Position numbers and translations under genes: made by a program
The notes under the pieces: model-generated
The model's input: only the letters and a program-made list of their open reading frames with translations
The model's database searches: none
Told to the model about the DNA's origin: nothing
Shown: piece after piece, positions 17,913 to 26,452 of the stretch
Position numbering within the stretch: position 1 is the stretch's first letter
Layout of the letters: every line of letters begins with the position of its first letter
Assembly: GCA_947624305.1 (NCBI GenBank)
Contig: CANQKC010000013.1
Span: 1 to 64,000, forward strand
Length of the DNA: 64,000 nt
Reading direction: 5' to 3'
Origin: an uncultured Monoglobus sp.
GTDB taxonomy: Bacteria; Bacillota; Clostridia; Monoglobales; Monoglobaceae

Positions 17913-17957
17913 CAAGGACCCGCGGAAAATCCCGCGGGTCCTTGCATTTTTTTCTTT
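17913..17957 (+). terminator. strong terminator after the GH3 gene
   Basis: A 13-bp perfect stem (CAAGGACCCGCGG / CCGCGGGTCCTTG) with a 6-nt loop, followed by CATTTTTTTCTTTTTT. Confidence 0.9.
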
Positions 17958-18002
17958 TTTGTGGTATGATGGGTTTGGGGATATAACATTATGAGGTGTA
18001 TT

Positions 18003-18398
18003 ATGTTTGTTCAAAGAAATAGAAATTTAATTAACGCCGCAAAACAATTGCGAAAAAACATGACAAAACAAGAGCGACATTTGTGGTATGATTTTTTACG
18101 CAGTTATCCCGTTAAAATATATAAACAAAGAAGTATAAGGAATTATATTGTCGATTTCTATTGTGCCGCTGCGGGTATTGTGATTGAAATTGACGGCAAA
18201 CAACATCAAATTGATGAAATATATGAAAATGATACTGAAAGAGATTCTGTTTTGAATGAGCTTGGGATAGATGTTTTGCGTTTTACAAATAAAGAGGTTG
18301 ATGAGCATTTTGAAAATGTATGTGCCGAAATTGACAGAGTTATTATGTTAAAAATAGGCTCGCCCCCTTTTAAGGGGGAGAGCTGTCAGCGAAGCTGA
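18003..18398 (+). CDS. DUF559 (Vsr-like) endonuclease-fold protein
   Basis: A 131-residue protein of the DUF559 family, related to very-short-patch-repair nucleases. Visible motifs: RNRNLINAAKQLRKNMTKQERHLWYDFL, YKQRSIRNYIVDFYCAAAGIVIEIDGKQH (the DFYC and EIDG-H core of the PD-(D/E)XK-like site) and RDSVLNELGIDVLRFTNKEV. The start is placed at the second ATG because GAGGTG lies 7 bp upstream of it. It is AT-rich compared with its neighbours, a sign of transfer. Its last 14 or so codons (after VIMLKIG) lie in a dispersed repeat copy (AAGGGGGAGAGCTGTCAGC), so the native C-terminus has been replaced. Confidence 0.82.
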   Translation: MFVQRNRNLINAAKQLRKNMTKQERHLWYDFLRSYPVKIYKQRSIRNYIVDFYCAAAGIVIEIDGKQHQIDEIYENDTERDSVLNELGIDVLRFTNKEVDEHFENVCAEIDRVIMLKIGSPPFKGESCQRS

Positions 18399-18480
18399 CT
18401 GAGAGGGAGTTATACACTTACATTTGTTCGCCTCCCTCTCCGTCGCCTTCGGCGCCACCTCCCCCACCTAAAGGCAGGGG
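18355..18480. repeat. dispersed palindromic element with two arms
   Basis: GGCTCGCCCCCTTTTAAGGG then AGCTGTCAGCGAAGCTGACTGAGAGGGAG, a spacer with ACATTTGTTCGCCTCCCTCT, and a CGTCGCCTTCGGCGCCACCT hairpin. The same order occurs at 34.23-34.35 kb. It overlaps the end of the DUF559 gene. Confidence 0.75.
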
Positions 18481-18501
18481 AGGCAGATAAGGAGAAATAC
18501 T

Positions 18502-19779
18502 ATGACAAAAAGGATTTTATGTTTATTTTTAACGCTCGCGCTGTGCTTTGGCTTTACGGCGGTTGCGCGGGCGGAGTCGGGCGACGTTGTCGGCGAGGCG
18601 GTTTACACCGATATTGTGGCTTATATCAACAACCAGCCGATCCCGTCATACAACGTGGGCGGCTATACCGTGGTTATCGCCGAGGATCTGCGCAAGTACG
18701 GCTTTGGCGTGATCTGGGACAACGACACACGCTCCCTCTCAATCGCGCCCGCGGATGATCAGTCCTTCGCGGCGGGCACGGGCATCGTGTATAAATACGA
18801 CGGGCTCGGCGTTAAGTTCGCGGACGTTATTCAAACCGACATCACAACCTATCTGCAGGGTGAGCCGATCACCGCGTTCAGCATCGACGGCAGCACCATG
18901 ATTCCGCTGAACGCGCTCAAAGCCTGCGGCGAGGTGAGCTTCAGTCAGGAGCTGCGCCGCGCCGACGTTAAAATATCGTGGATCCCGATAAACGACAATC
19001 CAAATCCCGTTAAGCCGAAAAAGGTTTCGCGCGGAGTGATAGTGCTCGATCCGGGTCACGGCAGATTGTCGGACGATATGACCGACGAGCAAAAGACCGC
19101 CGACGGCTGGATATACAATCCCTCAAAAGGCGGCTGGGGCGAGTGGCGGCATTGGAAGAGCGGAACGACATGGCAGGACTGCGGCGGATACGGCTGCTCG
19201 GGCAGAGTCACCGAGGGCGGAAGCTGCTGGTACCCGATCGACGCGGGCGACCGCTCGCTTGAGCCCGAGATAACCCTGCGCAACTGCATGTTCGCGAAAA
19301 AATATCTTGAGGAAATGGGTTACGAGGTGCGCATGACGAGAAATACAAACGACGAAAATCCGTCGATGACCAAGCGGCTCATATACTGCTATCCGAACAA
19401 TGACAGGTCCGCCGCGCCCGACGCCGACCTGTTTGTCTGCATACACTCGAACGCGGGCGGAGGCAGAGGCAGCGCCTATATCGAGCTGTCGGGCGTTTAC
19501 GATCAGGCGGGGATCCCGTCAAACTACGCGGATTTAAGCAACCGCGCCGGTAAGTTTATAAACGATGAGATCGTGGCCGATACAAGTCTTTCGGGGTATA
19601 TGGGCGGACGCTATCCGTATATGCCCGAACTGATCCTGTTCTGCAAGAGCCCGATCCCGATCGCCTATATCGAGTGCGGATTTTTTGACAATTCCTCGGA
19701 CCTCGCGATACTAAACAGCGAGTATGAGCAAATCGGAAAAGCGATAGCGAGCGGAATAGACAAATATATTAATAACTGA
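18502..19779 (+). CDS. exported N-acetylmuramoyl-L-alanine amidase (Amidase_3)
   Basis: A 425-residue protein with a signal peptide (KRILCLFLTLALCFGFTAVARA, cleaved near 24). Residues 30-165 hold two copies of a copper-amine-oxidase-N-like wall-binding domain (DIVAYINNQPIPSYNVGG / DITTYLQGEPITAFSIDG). The C-terminal zinc amidase has VIVLDPGHG, a Glu (EPEITL), CIHSNAGGG and AYIECGFFDN, the full set of metal and catalytic residues. It should cut the amide bond between muramic acid and the peptide stem. An insert of about 60 residues with many Trp, Gly and Cys (WGEWRHWKSGTTWQDCGGY) follows DPGHG and is longer than in the usual family. It sits 36 bp before the permuted GH3 gene, probably in one operon. 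Confidence 0.92.
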   Translation: MTKRILCLFLTLALCFGFTAVARAESGDVVGEAVYTDIVAYINNQPIPSYNVGGYTVVIAEDLRKYGFGVIWDNDTRSLSIAPADDQSFAAGTGIVYKYDGLGVKFADVIQTDITTYLQGEPITAFSIDGSTMIPLNALKACGEVSFSQELRRADVKISWIPINDNPNPVKPKKVSRGVIVLDPGHGRLSDDMTDEQKTADGWIYNPSKGGWGEWRHWKSGTTWQDCGGYGCSGRVTEGGSCWYPIDAGDRSLEPEITLRNCMFAKKYLEEMGYEVRMTRNTNDENPSMTKRLIYCYPNNDRSAAPDADLFVCIHSNAGGGRGSAYIELSGVYDQAGIPSNYADLSNRAGKFINDEIVADTSLSGYMGGRYPYMPELILFCKSPIPIAYIECGFFDNSSDLAILNSEYEQIGKAIASGIDKYINN

Positions 19780-19814
19780 CAGATCAAGGGGTTAGATCGA
19801 AGGGAGAGTATGAA

Positions 19815-22118
19815 ATGACTGAGGCTATGAGAAAGACTGCCTCCACGGCACGCAGGGCGGCTGCGGAGGGAATTGTTATGCTTGAAAACAAAAACGGCGC
19901 TCTGCCGCTTAAACGGCGCGAGAAGGCCGCGATCTTCGGCCGCGCGCAGATCGATTACAACGCGGGCGGAACGGGCTCGGGCGGCAGCGTGAACACGGAG
20001 TATCAAACCGATATTTTGTCGGCTCTTGAAAATTCGGGCGTCAGCTTGAACAAGGAGTTAGCGGATTTTTACAGGGACTGGGTCTTGAAAAATCCCGCGT
20101 CCGAGGGCGGCGGAACGTGGGCGTCACGCCCGTTGTTCCAAGAGGAGCCCGAGCTTGACGACGAGTTTGTGAAAAAGACGGCGGAGGTCTCCGACACGGC
20201 GATCGTGGTGATTGGCCGCTCGTCGGGCGAGGAGCAGGACAGCTTTTTCGGCAAAGGCGGCTGGTTGCTGACCGACACCGAGCTTAAGACGCTCAGGGCG
20301 GTACGCGGATATTTCAAAAAGGTGATCGCCCTGCTTAACGTTCCCGCGGTCATTGACACAAGCTGGGCGGAGACGCTTAAAATTGACGCGCTTCTTTATA
20401 TCTGGCAGGGCGGTCAGGAGGGCGGCGAGGCGGTCGCTGACGTGCTTTGCGGAGTTTCGCCGAGCGGGAGGCTGACCGACACGATCGCGAGAAGCTATCC
20501 GGATTATCCGTCGGCTGCGGGCTATGACGAGGGTGACAAGATATATTACAAAGAGGACATATTTGTAGGTTACAGATATTTTGAGACATTCTGCCCAGAA
20601 AAGGTCCTGTACCCGTTCGGCTTCGGCCTGTCATACACCGAGTTTAAGATAAGCTGCCGATCGGCGGTTATCGCGGGCGGCGAGATCAAATTAAACGCCG
20701 CCGTCAAAAATACAGGCACTGCGGTTGGCAAAGAGGTGGTTCAGGTGTACGCCGAGCCGCCCGAGTGCGCGCTGCCGCGGCCGAAGCTCACGCTTATTGA
20801 GTTTGCCAAGACGCGCTCTCTGCGCCCGGGTGAGGAGCAGGAGCTTGAGATAAAATTCCCGCTGTCGAGGCTTTCGTATTACGACGACAGAAACTTCTGC
20901 TATAAGGCCGACAAGGGAACATATCGGCTTATCCTGGCAAAAAACGTCCGCGACAGGAGCGCGGTCGTCAGATTTGAGCTTTATAAGGATGAAATTTTCA
21001 GGCGCTGCAGATCACTTGCCGCGCCGAGAGAGCCTTTCGGCAGGCTTTGCGGCTTTGATGAAAACGGCCCGCTCTTTGAGCCCGCGCCGATAAAAAAGAC
21101 CGCCATAAGGCGCGAAAATCATCCCGCCGAGATCAAGAGGCCGGGCAGGAAAAAATTCATGATCAAGGATGTTCGCGAAGGAGTTGTATCGGTCAACGAG
21201 TTTGTCGCGCCGCTTTCGGACAAAGAGCTGGCCTGCCTTTGCCGCGGCGAGGGCATGAACAGCAGACGCGTGCGCCCGGGAACGGGGACCGCGTTCGGCG
21301 GCGTTTCGCGGGGGCTCCGCGGACTCGGAGTGCCCGTTGCGGCAGGAACCGACGGGCCGTCGGGGCTGCGCTTTGACAACGGCGACAAGGCGACGCTTGT
21401 TCCGATAGGAACCATGCTTGCGTGCTCGTGGAACAAGAAGCTTGTTTTTGACATATACCGCCGGATAGGCGGCGAGATGAGGGAAAATGACGTTGATCTG
21501 CTGCTGGGCCCGGGATTTAACATTCACAGGAACCCGCTGTGCGGCAGGAACTTTGAGTATTTTTCCGAGGACCCGTATGTGAGCGGGGTGATCGCCGCGT
21601 CGGCCCTGAACGGCCTCAAGACAAAGCATGTCTGCGGCACGCTCAAGCATATCGCGGCCAACAACCGCGAGAAGGGCCGCAAGACCTCTGACTCGATTAT
21701 ATCCGAGCGGGCCTTGAGAGAGATTTATTTAAAGCCGCTCGAGTACGCAATGGAGCTTTCAAAGCCCGAGGCGCTAATGACGGCCTATAACGCGGTGAAT
21801 GGCGAGATGTGCGGCTCAAACTACGAAATGCTGACCGGGATAATACGCGGCGAGTTCGGCTTCAAAGGCATGATCATGACCGACTGGTGGGCGGGGCTCG
21901 GCAGCGCGTCGGCACCGTCGAAGCACGATACCGCCGCGATGCTTCGGGCGGGCTGCGATATTTACATGGTCCAAAAAAGCCCAAAGGCGAACAGCGGGGC
22001 CGACAACACGCTTGCCGCGCTGAAAAACGGCAGCCTGACGAGGGGCGAGCTCCAGCAGGCGGCGAAAAATATTCTGCGCCTGCTGCTCAAGCTCCCGTGC
22101 GTGGAGCGCGGCAAATAA
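19815..22118 (+). CDS. GH3 beta-glucosidase-like enzyme with swapped domain order
   Basis: A 767-residue cytoplasmic enzyme (no signal peptide). The usual second GH3 domain comes first (EGIVMLENKNGALPL at residue 16 to PSGRLTDT), then the fibronectin-like domain (about 265-360), a linker, and finally the (beta/alpha)8 domain (about 430-760) with GTDGPSGLRFD, LLGPGFNIHRNPLCGRNFEY, GTLKHIAANNRE and GFKGMIMTDWW. Asp690 in TDWW is the expected nucleophile. This inverted order is known for rumen Clostridia beta-glucosidases. It probably hydrolyses imported oligosaccharides. Start chosen for the AAGGGAGA site. Confidence 0.9.
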   Translation: MTEAMRKTASTARRAAAEGIVMLENKNGALPLKRREKAAIFGRAQIDYNAGGTGSGGSVNTEYQTDILSALENSGVSLNKELADFYRDWVLKNPASEGGGTWASRPLFQEEPELDDEFVKKTAEVSDTAIVVIGRSSGEEQDSFFGKGGWLLTDTELKTLRAVRGYFKKVIALLNVPAVIDTSWAETLKIDALLYIWQGGQEGGEAVADVLCGVSPSGRLTDTIARSYPDYPSAAGYDEGDKIYYKEDIFVGYRYFETFCPEKVLYPFGFGLSYTEFKISCRSAVIAGGEIKLNAAVKNTGTAVGKEVVQVYAEPPECALPRPKLTLIEFAKTRSLRPGEEQELEIKFPLSRLSYYDDRNFCYKADKGTYRLILAKNVRDRSAVVRFELYKDEIFRRCRSLAAPREPFGRLCGFDENGPLFEPAPIKKTAIRRENHPAEIKRPGRKKFMIKDVREGVVSVNEFVAPLSDKELACLCRGEGMNSRRVRPGTGTAFGGVSRGLRGLGVPVAAGTDGPSGLRFDNGDKATLVPIGTMLACSWNKKLVFDIYRRIGGEMRENDVDLLLGPGFNIHRNPLCGRNFEYFSEDPYVSGVIAASALNGLKTKHVCGTLKHIAANNREKGRKTSDSIISERALREIYLKPLEYAMELSKPEALMTAYNAVNGEMCGSNYEMLTGIIRGEFGFKGMIMTDWWAGLGSASAPSKHDTAAMLRAGCDIYMVQKSPKANSGADNTLAALKNGSLTRGELQQAAKNILRLLLKLPCVERGK

Positions 22119-22185
22119 ATCGAAATCATTGACTCAAAAGACAAATTGTGTTAAAATATTTTATATAAATTCAGGATGTGACGGT

Positions 22186-22860
22186 ATGGACAAGGTAATA
22201 CACGCGCTCGGGGAGATCGCGCTTCGCTGCGGCTCGGTGAAAAGGCTCGTGCTGTTCGGCTCAAGAGCGCGGGGCGACAATGATGAAAATTCCGATTATG
22301 ACATAGCCGTTTTCGCGCCGGGCATGACCGACGCGGAAAAAGAGTCTTTTTTGGGCGAGGTCGAGGTTTTGGAAACGCTGCGGAAGATAGACACGGTGTT
22401 TATTGAAAAGCGCCATGCCGACACTGAGCTTTACGCGAATATTTTGCGCGACGGAGTTGATATTATGAACAAATTTGAAATAAAGTTTAATAACTACAAA
22501 AACGCGCTGTCGAGGCTGCATGAGTCGCTCAGCGAGGCGGAGGGAAGCGGAAGCTTGACCATGCGCGACGGAGTTATTCAGAGATTTGAGTTTACCGCGG
22601 AACTGTCGTGGAAAACCATGCGGGAATACCTTCTCATGCAGGAGGTCAGCGATATTAATAATCCGAAAAATGTTCTGCGCGAGGCGCTGAGCAACTCGAT
22701 CATCGCGGACGGCGAGGGCTGGCTCTCGATTATCCGTGACCGCAACTCCACGTCTCATGTGTATGACGAGGATGACGCGGACGAGATATTCGCGAGAATA
22801 AAGTCAAAGCATATTAAACTGTTTGACGAGCTTGAGAGTGTGCTCTCGGAGAAAATTTAA
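22186..22860 (+). CDS. nucleotidyltransferase (MNT) fused to HI0074-type substrate-binding protein
   Basis: A 224-residue fusion. Residues 1-100 are a minimal nucleotidyltransferase with GSRARGDNDENSDYDIAVF (GSxxxG and DxD metal site; the third carboxylate is likely the Asp in KIDTVFI). Residues about 105-224 match the HI0074/TIGR01987 helical partner (FEIKFNNYKNALSRL, IQRFEFTAELSWKTMREYL, RDRNSTSHVYDEDDA). In Haemophilus these are separate adjacent genes, HI0073 and HI0074. Such pairs include toxin-antitoxin systems. Here a single chain could self-regulate. The start is set at MDKVIHAL with an AGGA site 9 bp upstream. Confidence 0.85.
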   Translation: MDKVIHALGEIALRCGSVKRLVLFGSRARGDNDENSDYDIAVFAPGMTDAEKESFLGEVEVLETLRKIDTVFIEKRHADTELYANILRDGVDIMNKFEIKFNNYKNALSRLHESLSEAEGSGSLTMRDGVIQRFEFTAELSWKTMREYLLMQEVSDINNPKNVLREALSNSIIADGEGWLSIIRDRNSTSHVYDEDDADEIFARIKSKHIKLFDELESVLSEKI

Positions 22861-22895
22861 ATCTGAAACAAAATTAAAGGAGAAGAGAACGGAAT

Positions 22896-24644
22896 ATGGC
22901 GGAAAAACAGCCTATGCGGCTCGGGTACCTGATAAGGCGGTTCGTGCCTTATTTTAAACGCTACAAGTGGATATTGGTCCTTGACCTGTTTTGCGCGTCG
23001 CTGTCGACGGTGTGCGAGCTGGTCTTTCCCATGCTGGTCAGATACATAAGCAATCTCGGCCTCAGCGACCCCGCGTCGCTGACCGTGGAGCTTATCCTCA
23101 AGGTGGGTCTGTTTTATCTGCTGCTGCGCGTTATCGACGCGGCCGCCAACTTTTATATGGCCGACACGGGCCACATCATGGGCGCGAAAATGGAGACCGA
23201 CATGCGCCGAGACTTGTTCGACCATCTGGAGCGGCTTTCGCACTCGTATTATTCCGAGCACAAGGTCGGCCAGATCATGGCGAGAATTACGTCCGATCTG
23301 TTTGACATAACCGAGTTCGCGCATCACTGCCCCGAGGAAATGTTCATCTGCGCCCTTAAGATCGTGGTGTCGTTCGCGATACTCTGCGGAATAAACATTC
23401 CGCTGACGGTGATCGTTTTCGCGGCGCTGCCCTTGGTCCTGTTTTTTGTCAAGTTTTTCAACACCCGCATGAGGCGGGCGTTCAAGCGGCAGCGCGACCA
23501 GATAGGCGAGATCAATTCCCAGGTCGAGGACTCGCTGCTCGGTATCCGTGTGGTGAAGTCGTTCGCCAACGAGGATATCGAGGCCGAAAAGTTCGAACAT
23601 GGCAACGAGAAGTTCCTTGACACCAAAAAAGAGGGATATTTCTATATGGCGGGCTTTCAGACCTCGAATCGCTTTTTCCAGGGCGTCATGTATCTCATTG
23701 TGACGATCGCCTGCGCTCTGTTTTTGATGGGCGGAAAAATAAACGCCGCAGACTTCACGGCGTATCTGCTTTATGTCAGCACCCTGCTCACGACCATTCA
23801 GACGATAATCCAGTTCACCGAGCAGTTCCAGCGCGGCATGACAGGCATTGAGCGTTTCCTCGAGATCATGGACGCGCCCGTTGACATAACCGACGCGCCC
23901 GACGCGCGCGAGCTATCTAGCGTGCGCGGCGAGATACGCTTTGAAAACGTGGGCTTCCATTACAGCGACGACGACACTAACGTGCTGACCGGGATCGATC
24001 TTGATATTAAAAAAGGCGGCAACGTCGCGCTCGTGGGCCCGTCAGGCAGCGGAAAAACGACGCTGTGCAGCCTTATCCCGAGGTTCTATGACGTGACCGA
24101 GGGCAGAATTTTGATCGACGGGAACGATATACGCGACGTGACGCTGAAGTCGCTGCGCGGCTCGATCGGCGTTGTGCAGCAGGATGTTTATCTGTTCTCG
24201 GGAACCGTATTTGAGAATATCGAGTACGGTCTGCCCGGCGCCTCGCGCGAGGCGGTGATCGAGGCGGCCAAGAGGGCGGGCGCGCATGATTTTATCAAGC
24301 TGCTGCCGAGGGGCTATAACACCTATGTCGGCGAGCGCGGAGTCAAGCTTTCGGGCGGCCAGAAGCAGCGCATCAGCATTGCGCGCGTTTTCCTCAAAAA
24401 TCCGCCGATAATCATACTTGACGAGGCCACCTCGGCCCTTGACAACGAGAGCGAGAGGCTTGTGCAGAGATCGCTTGACGAGCTCGCGAAGGGCCGCACG
24501 GTGTTTGTGATCGCACACCGCCTGACCACGATAAGGAACGCGGACCTGATCCTTGTGCTCACCGAAAAAGGAATAGAGGAGCATGGCACGCACGCCGAGC
24601 TCCTCGCAAAGAAAGGGATTTATTATAATCTCTATAACAGTTGA
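22896..24644 (+). CDS. ABC exporter, fused permease and ATPase
   Basis: A 582-residue half-transporter. Residues about 15-310 contain six membrane segments of an ABC type IV exporter (YKWILVLDLFCASLSTV, VGLFYLLLRVIDAAANF and others). The ATPase follows with Walker A GPSGSGKTT (about 381-389), Q-loop GVVQQDVYLFSG, signature LSGGQKQR (about 485) and Walker B IIILDEATSALD. It acts as a dimer exporting lipids, drugs or peptides; the substrate cannot be read from sequence. It stands alone after the nucleotidyltransferase gene, and its last 13 bp overlap the convergent ECF-S-like gene. Confidence 0.92.
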   Translation: MAEKQPMRLGYLIRRFVPYFKRYKWILVLDLFCASLSTVCELVFPMLVRYISNLGLSDPASLTVELILKVGLFYLLLRVIDAAANFYMADTGHIMGAKMETDMRRDLFDHLERLSHSYYSEHKVGQIMARITSDLFDITEFAHHCPEEMFICALKIVVSFAILCGINIPLTVIVFAALPLVLFFVKFFNTRMRRAFKRQRDQIGEINSQVEDSLLGIRVVKSFANEDIEAEKFEHGNEKFLDTKKEGYFYMAGFQTSNRFFQGVMYLIVTIACALFLMGGKINAADFTAYLLYVSTLLTTIQTIIQFTEQFQRGMTGIERFLEIMDAPVDITDAPDARELSSVRGEIRFENVGFHYSDDDTNVLTGIDLDIKKGGNVALVGPSGSGKTTLCSLIPRFYDVTEGRILIDGNDIRDVTLKSLRGSIGVVQQDVYLFSGTVFENIEYGLPGASREAVIEAAKRAGAHDFIKLLPRGYNTYVGERGVKLSGGQKQRISIARVFLKNPPIIILDEATSALDNESERLVQRSLDELAKGRTVFVIAHRLTTIRNADLILVLTEKGIEEHGTHAELLAKKGIYYNLYNS

Positions 24645-25234
24645 CATTTATCCCTGCCCCGGTATTTTTCCGGGGTTATTTTATACATGACCACAGCTAA
24701 AAACACAGAGACTATCGTGTCGGGAATTTTCACAAGCAGAGTGCCTATGCAGCTTGACAAAAACGCTCCCGCGCCTTTGGACACGGCGAGTATTGAGAAG
24801 TAATTTTCCCAGAAGTTGTCGGAGACTCCGCCGCTCTGCCAGTGCTTGAGAAGGGCTGAAAGCAGCGTCGAGACAATGATGATAAGCAGAGCCGAGACGA
24901 TTATCCTGCCGAGCTTTAAGCGGCCCGACTCGTCAAGCATCAGCGCCGCGAGCAGCGCCGCCGCCGCTGACACGCTGTAATATACGAGCGTTGTGGGGCC
25001 GTTGATGAAGATCGCTTGGAAGAAGTTGTTGATAAGTCCCACGATAAGTCCGGCGGCGGGCTCTAAGATTATTGTCGCCGCGATCGTGCCCGGAACGTCA
25101 AGCCAGAGCGGCATGTTCGCGCGCGTCGCGACCTCGGCCAGGATCAGATTGATCATCACGCAGATCAGCATAATTATCGCGTAGCGCTTTTGATTTAGCG
25201 TCATTTGCCCCAAAAGCCTTTTTATTTTACTCAT
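24632..25234 (-). CDS. ECF-transporter S-component-like membrane protein
   Basis: A 200-residue protein with about six membrane segments. The pattern LWLDVPGTIAATIILEPAAG, then GLINNFFQAIF, resembles substrate-binding S components of energy-coupling-factor importers and related five-transmembrane sensor modules. No ATPase or T component lies nearby, so it would depend on a shared ECF module elsewhere. Its start overlaps the end of the channel gene by 8 bp, showing translational coupling. The ligand is unknown. Confidence 0.65.
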   Translation of the reverse strand: MSKIKRLLGQMTLNQKRYAIIMLICVMINLILAEVATRANMPLWLDVPGTIAATIILEPAAGLIVGLINNFFQAIFINGPTTLVYYSVSAAAALLAALMLDESGRLKLGRIIVSALLIIIVSTLLSALLKHWQSGGVSDNFWENYFSILAVSKGAGAFLSSCIGTLLVKIPDTIVSVFLAVVMYKITPEKYRGRDKCQLL

Positions 25235-25988
25235 TTTTGTCCACCTCCGCTTCGGCCTCCGTTATGTCAGACACCTCGGGCTTGTCATTTTCATCGCTGT
25301 CTCTGACCGTGCTGTTGATCTCCTCCATAAATCCGGCGGTAACGATACCGGCGGGAAGAGCGATGATCGCGATGCCGAAGATCGATGACAGCATGCTTAT
25401 GAATTTTCCGATATTTGTCACCGGATAGATGTCTCCGTAGCCCACGGCGGTAAGGGTTATGGTGGCCCAGTATATCGCGTCATAGAACGTGTTGAAGGTT
25501 TCGGGCTCGTTGACGAACATAACGAGCGCCGAGATGAATATGTAGCCAAGCGCGATATAGAGCACCGAGAGCAGCGTCTTTTTCTCCCTTTTAAATACGC
25601 GGGCGACCATGTCGAAGGTCCGCATATACGGGATCATCCTGAATATTCTGAACATTCGCAGAATTCTGAAGTTCTGATCCAGAAATCCCAGCGACGGCAG
25701 CATGCACAGCAGGCTGATGACCGCCATAGGTGTGAACGGATAGACCAGAAACGCCCGCGGCTTGCCGTATCTGCTTCTGAAATCGTGCACTATCCAGCGC
25801 AGGATATAGTCAAGGAACAGTATGTACAGCGTGAAGGTTTCGAGCTTGTCAAAGAACGGGTACCAGGTCTTAAAAAGCAGCGGAATAATACTGATGAGCG
25901 CCGCGGCGCCGACTATGAAGTCGTATATGCGCCCGGTAAGCCCCCGGCTGTCCTTATAAAATATCAGTGAGTATATGGTTTTTCTCAT
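25227..25988 (-). CDS. voltage-gated potassium-channel-like ion transporter
   Basis: A 253-residue protein with six membrane segments. The pore helix and filter TLTAVGYGDIYP (about residue 168) match K+-selective channels. S4 carries regularly spaced Arg residues (FRILRMFRIFRMIPYMR), a classic voltage sensor. The C-terminal 40 residues are acidic and likely cytoplasmic (EINSTVRDSDENDKPEV). It forms a tetramer conducting K+. The ECF-S-like gene is coupled downstream. Confidence 0.9.
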   Translation of the reverse strand: MRKTIYSLIFYKDSRGLTGRIYDFIVGAAALISIIPLLFKTWYPFFDKLETFTLYILFLDYILRWIVHDFRSRYGKPRAFLVYPFTPMAVISLLCMLPSLGFLDQNFRILRMFRIFRMIPYMRTFDMVARVFKREKKTLLSVLYIALGYIFISALVMFVNEPETFNTFYDAIYWATITLTAVGYGDIYPVTNIGKFISMLSSIFGIAIIALPAGIVTAGFMEEINSTVRDSDENDKPEVSDITEAEAEVDKNE

Positions 25989-26249
25989 TTGGCTTTCACC
26001 TTGCGGATTTTTTATGTTTTATTCTTTTTATCCAAGCTGACTAAGACTTAATTGTTTAAATCCATTATCATATAAATTATATATATAATTAAAAATTTTG
26101 TCAATGATTTTCATGCAGTTTACACGAAAATATTTTTCGGAAAATTTTAAATCGGCCGCTCAGAATTTTCTAAGCCGATTTTATTATAAAATCACAAAAT
26201 CGGGTCAAAATAAAAGCGTTCCGAAAACAAAACGGAACCGGAGGTAAAA
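25989..26249. other. AT-rich divergent intergenic region
   Basis: 261 bp between the channel gene (minus) and a small plus-strand frame. It must hold promoters in both directions. TA-rich runs (ATATAAATTATATATATAAT near 26071-26090) could serve as -10 elements, but I cannot place a convincing -35/-10 pair. Confidence 0.4.
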
Positions 26250-26378
26250 ATGAAAAACGCCGTAATATCAGCATTAATGATCGCGTCAATTCTGACCGCG
26301 AAGATATACGTTCCCATTCTTTCTTTTGTCAGCGGAGGGGATGGGCGCGCGCAAAACACCTCAAGCGTAATGCTGTAA
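26250..26378 (+). CDS. 42-residue small exported or membrane peptide
   Basis: A short frame with a consensus GGAGGTAAAA site. It starts MKNAVISALMIASILTAKIY and continues VPILSFVSGG, so the first 28 residues are a hydrophobic segment, and the tail is polar (GDGRAQNTSSVML). It lies 75 bp before murA and may share its transcript. No known family is recognised. Confidence 0.5.
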   Translation: MKNAVISALMIASILTAKIYVPILSFVSGGDGRAQNTSSVML

Positions 26379-26452
26379 ATTAAATTCCCATTGGCCTTTA
26401 AGTCCGCCCGCGGCCGAGGGCACGGGAGCGGGCGGACGGAAAGGCAGGATAA

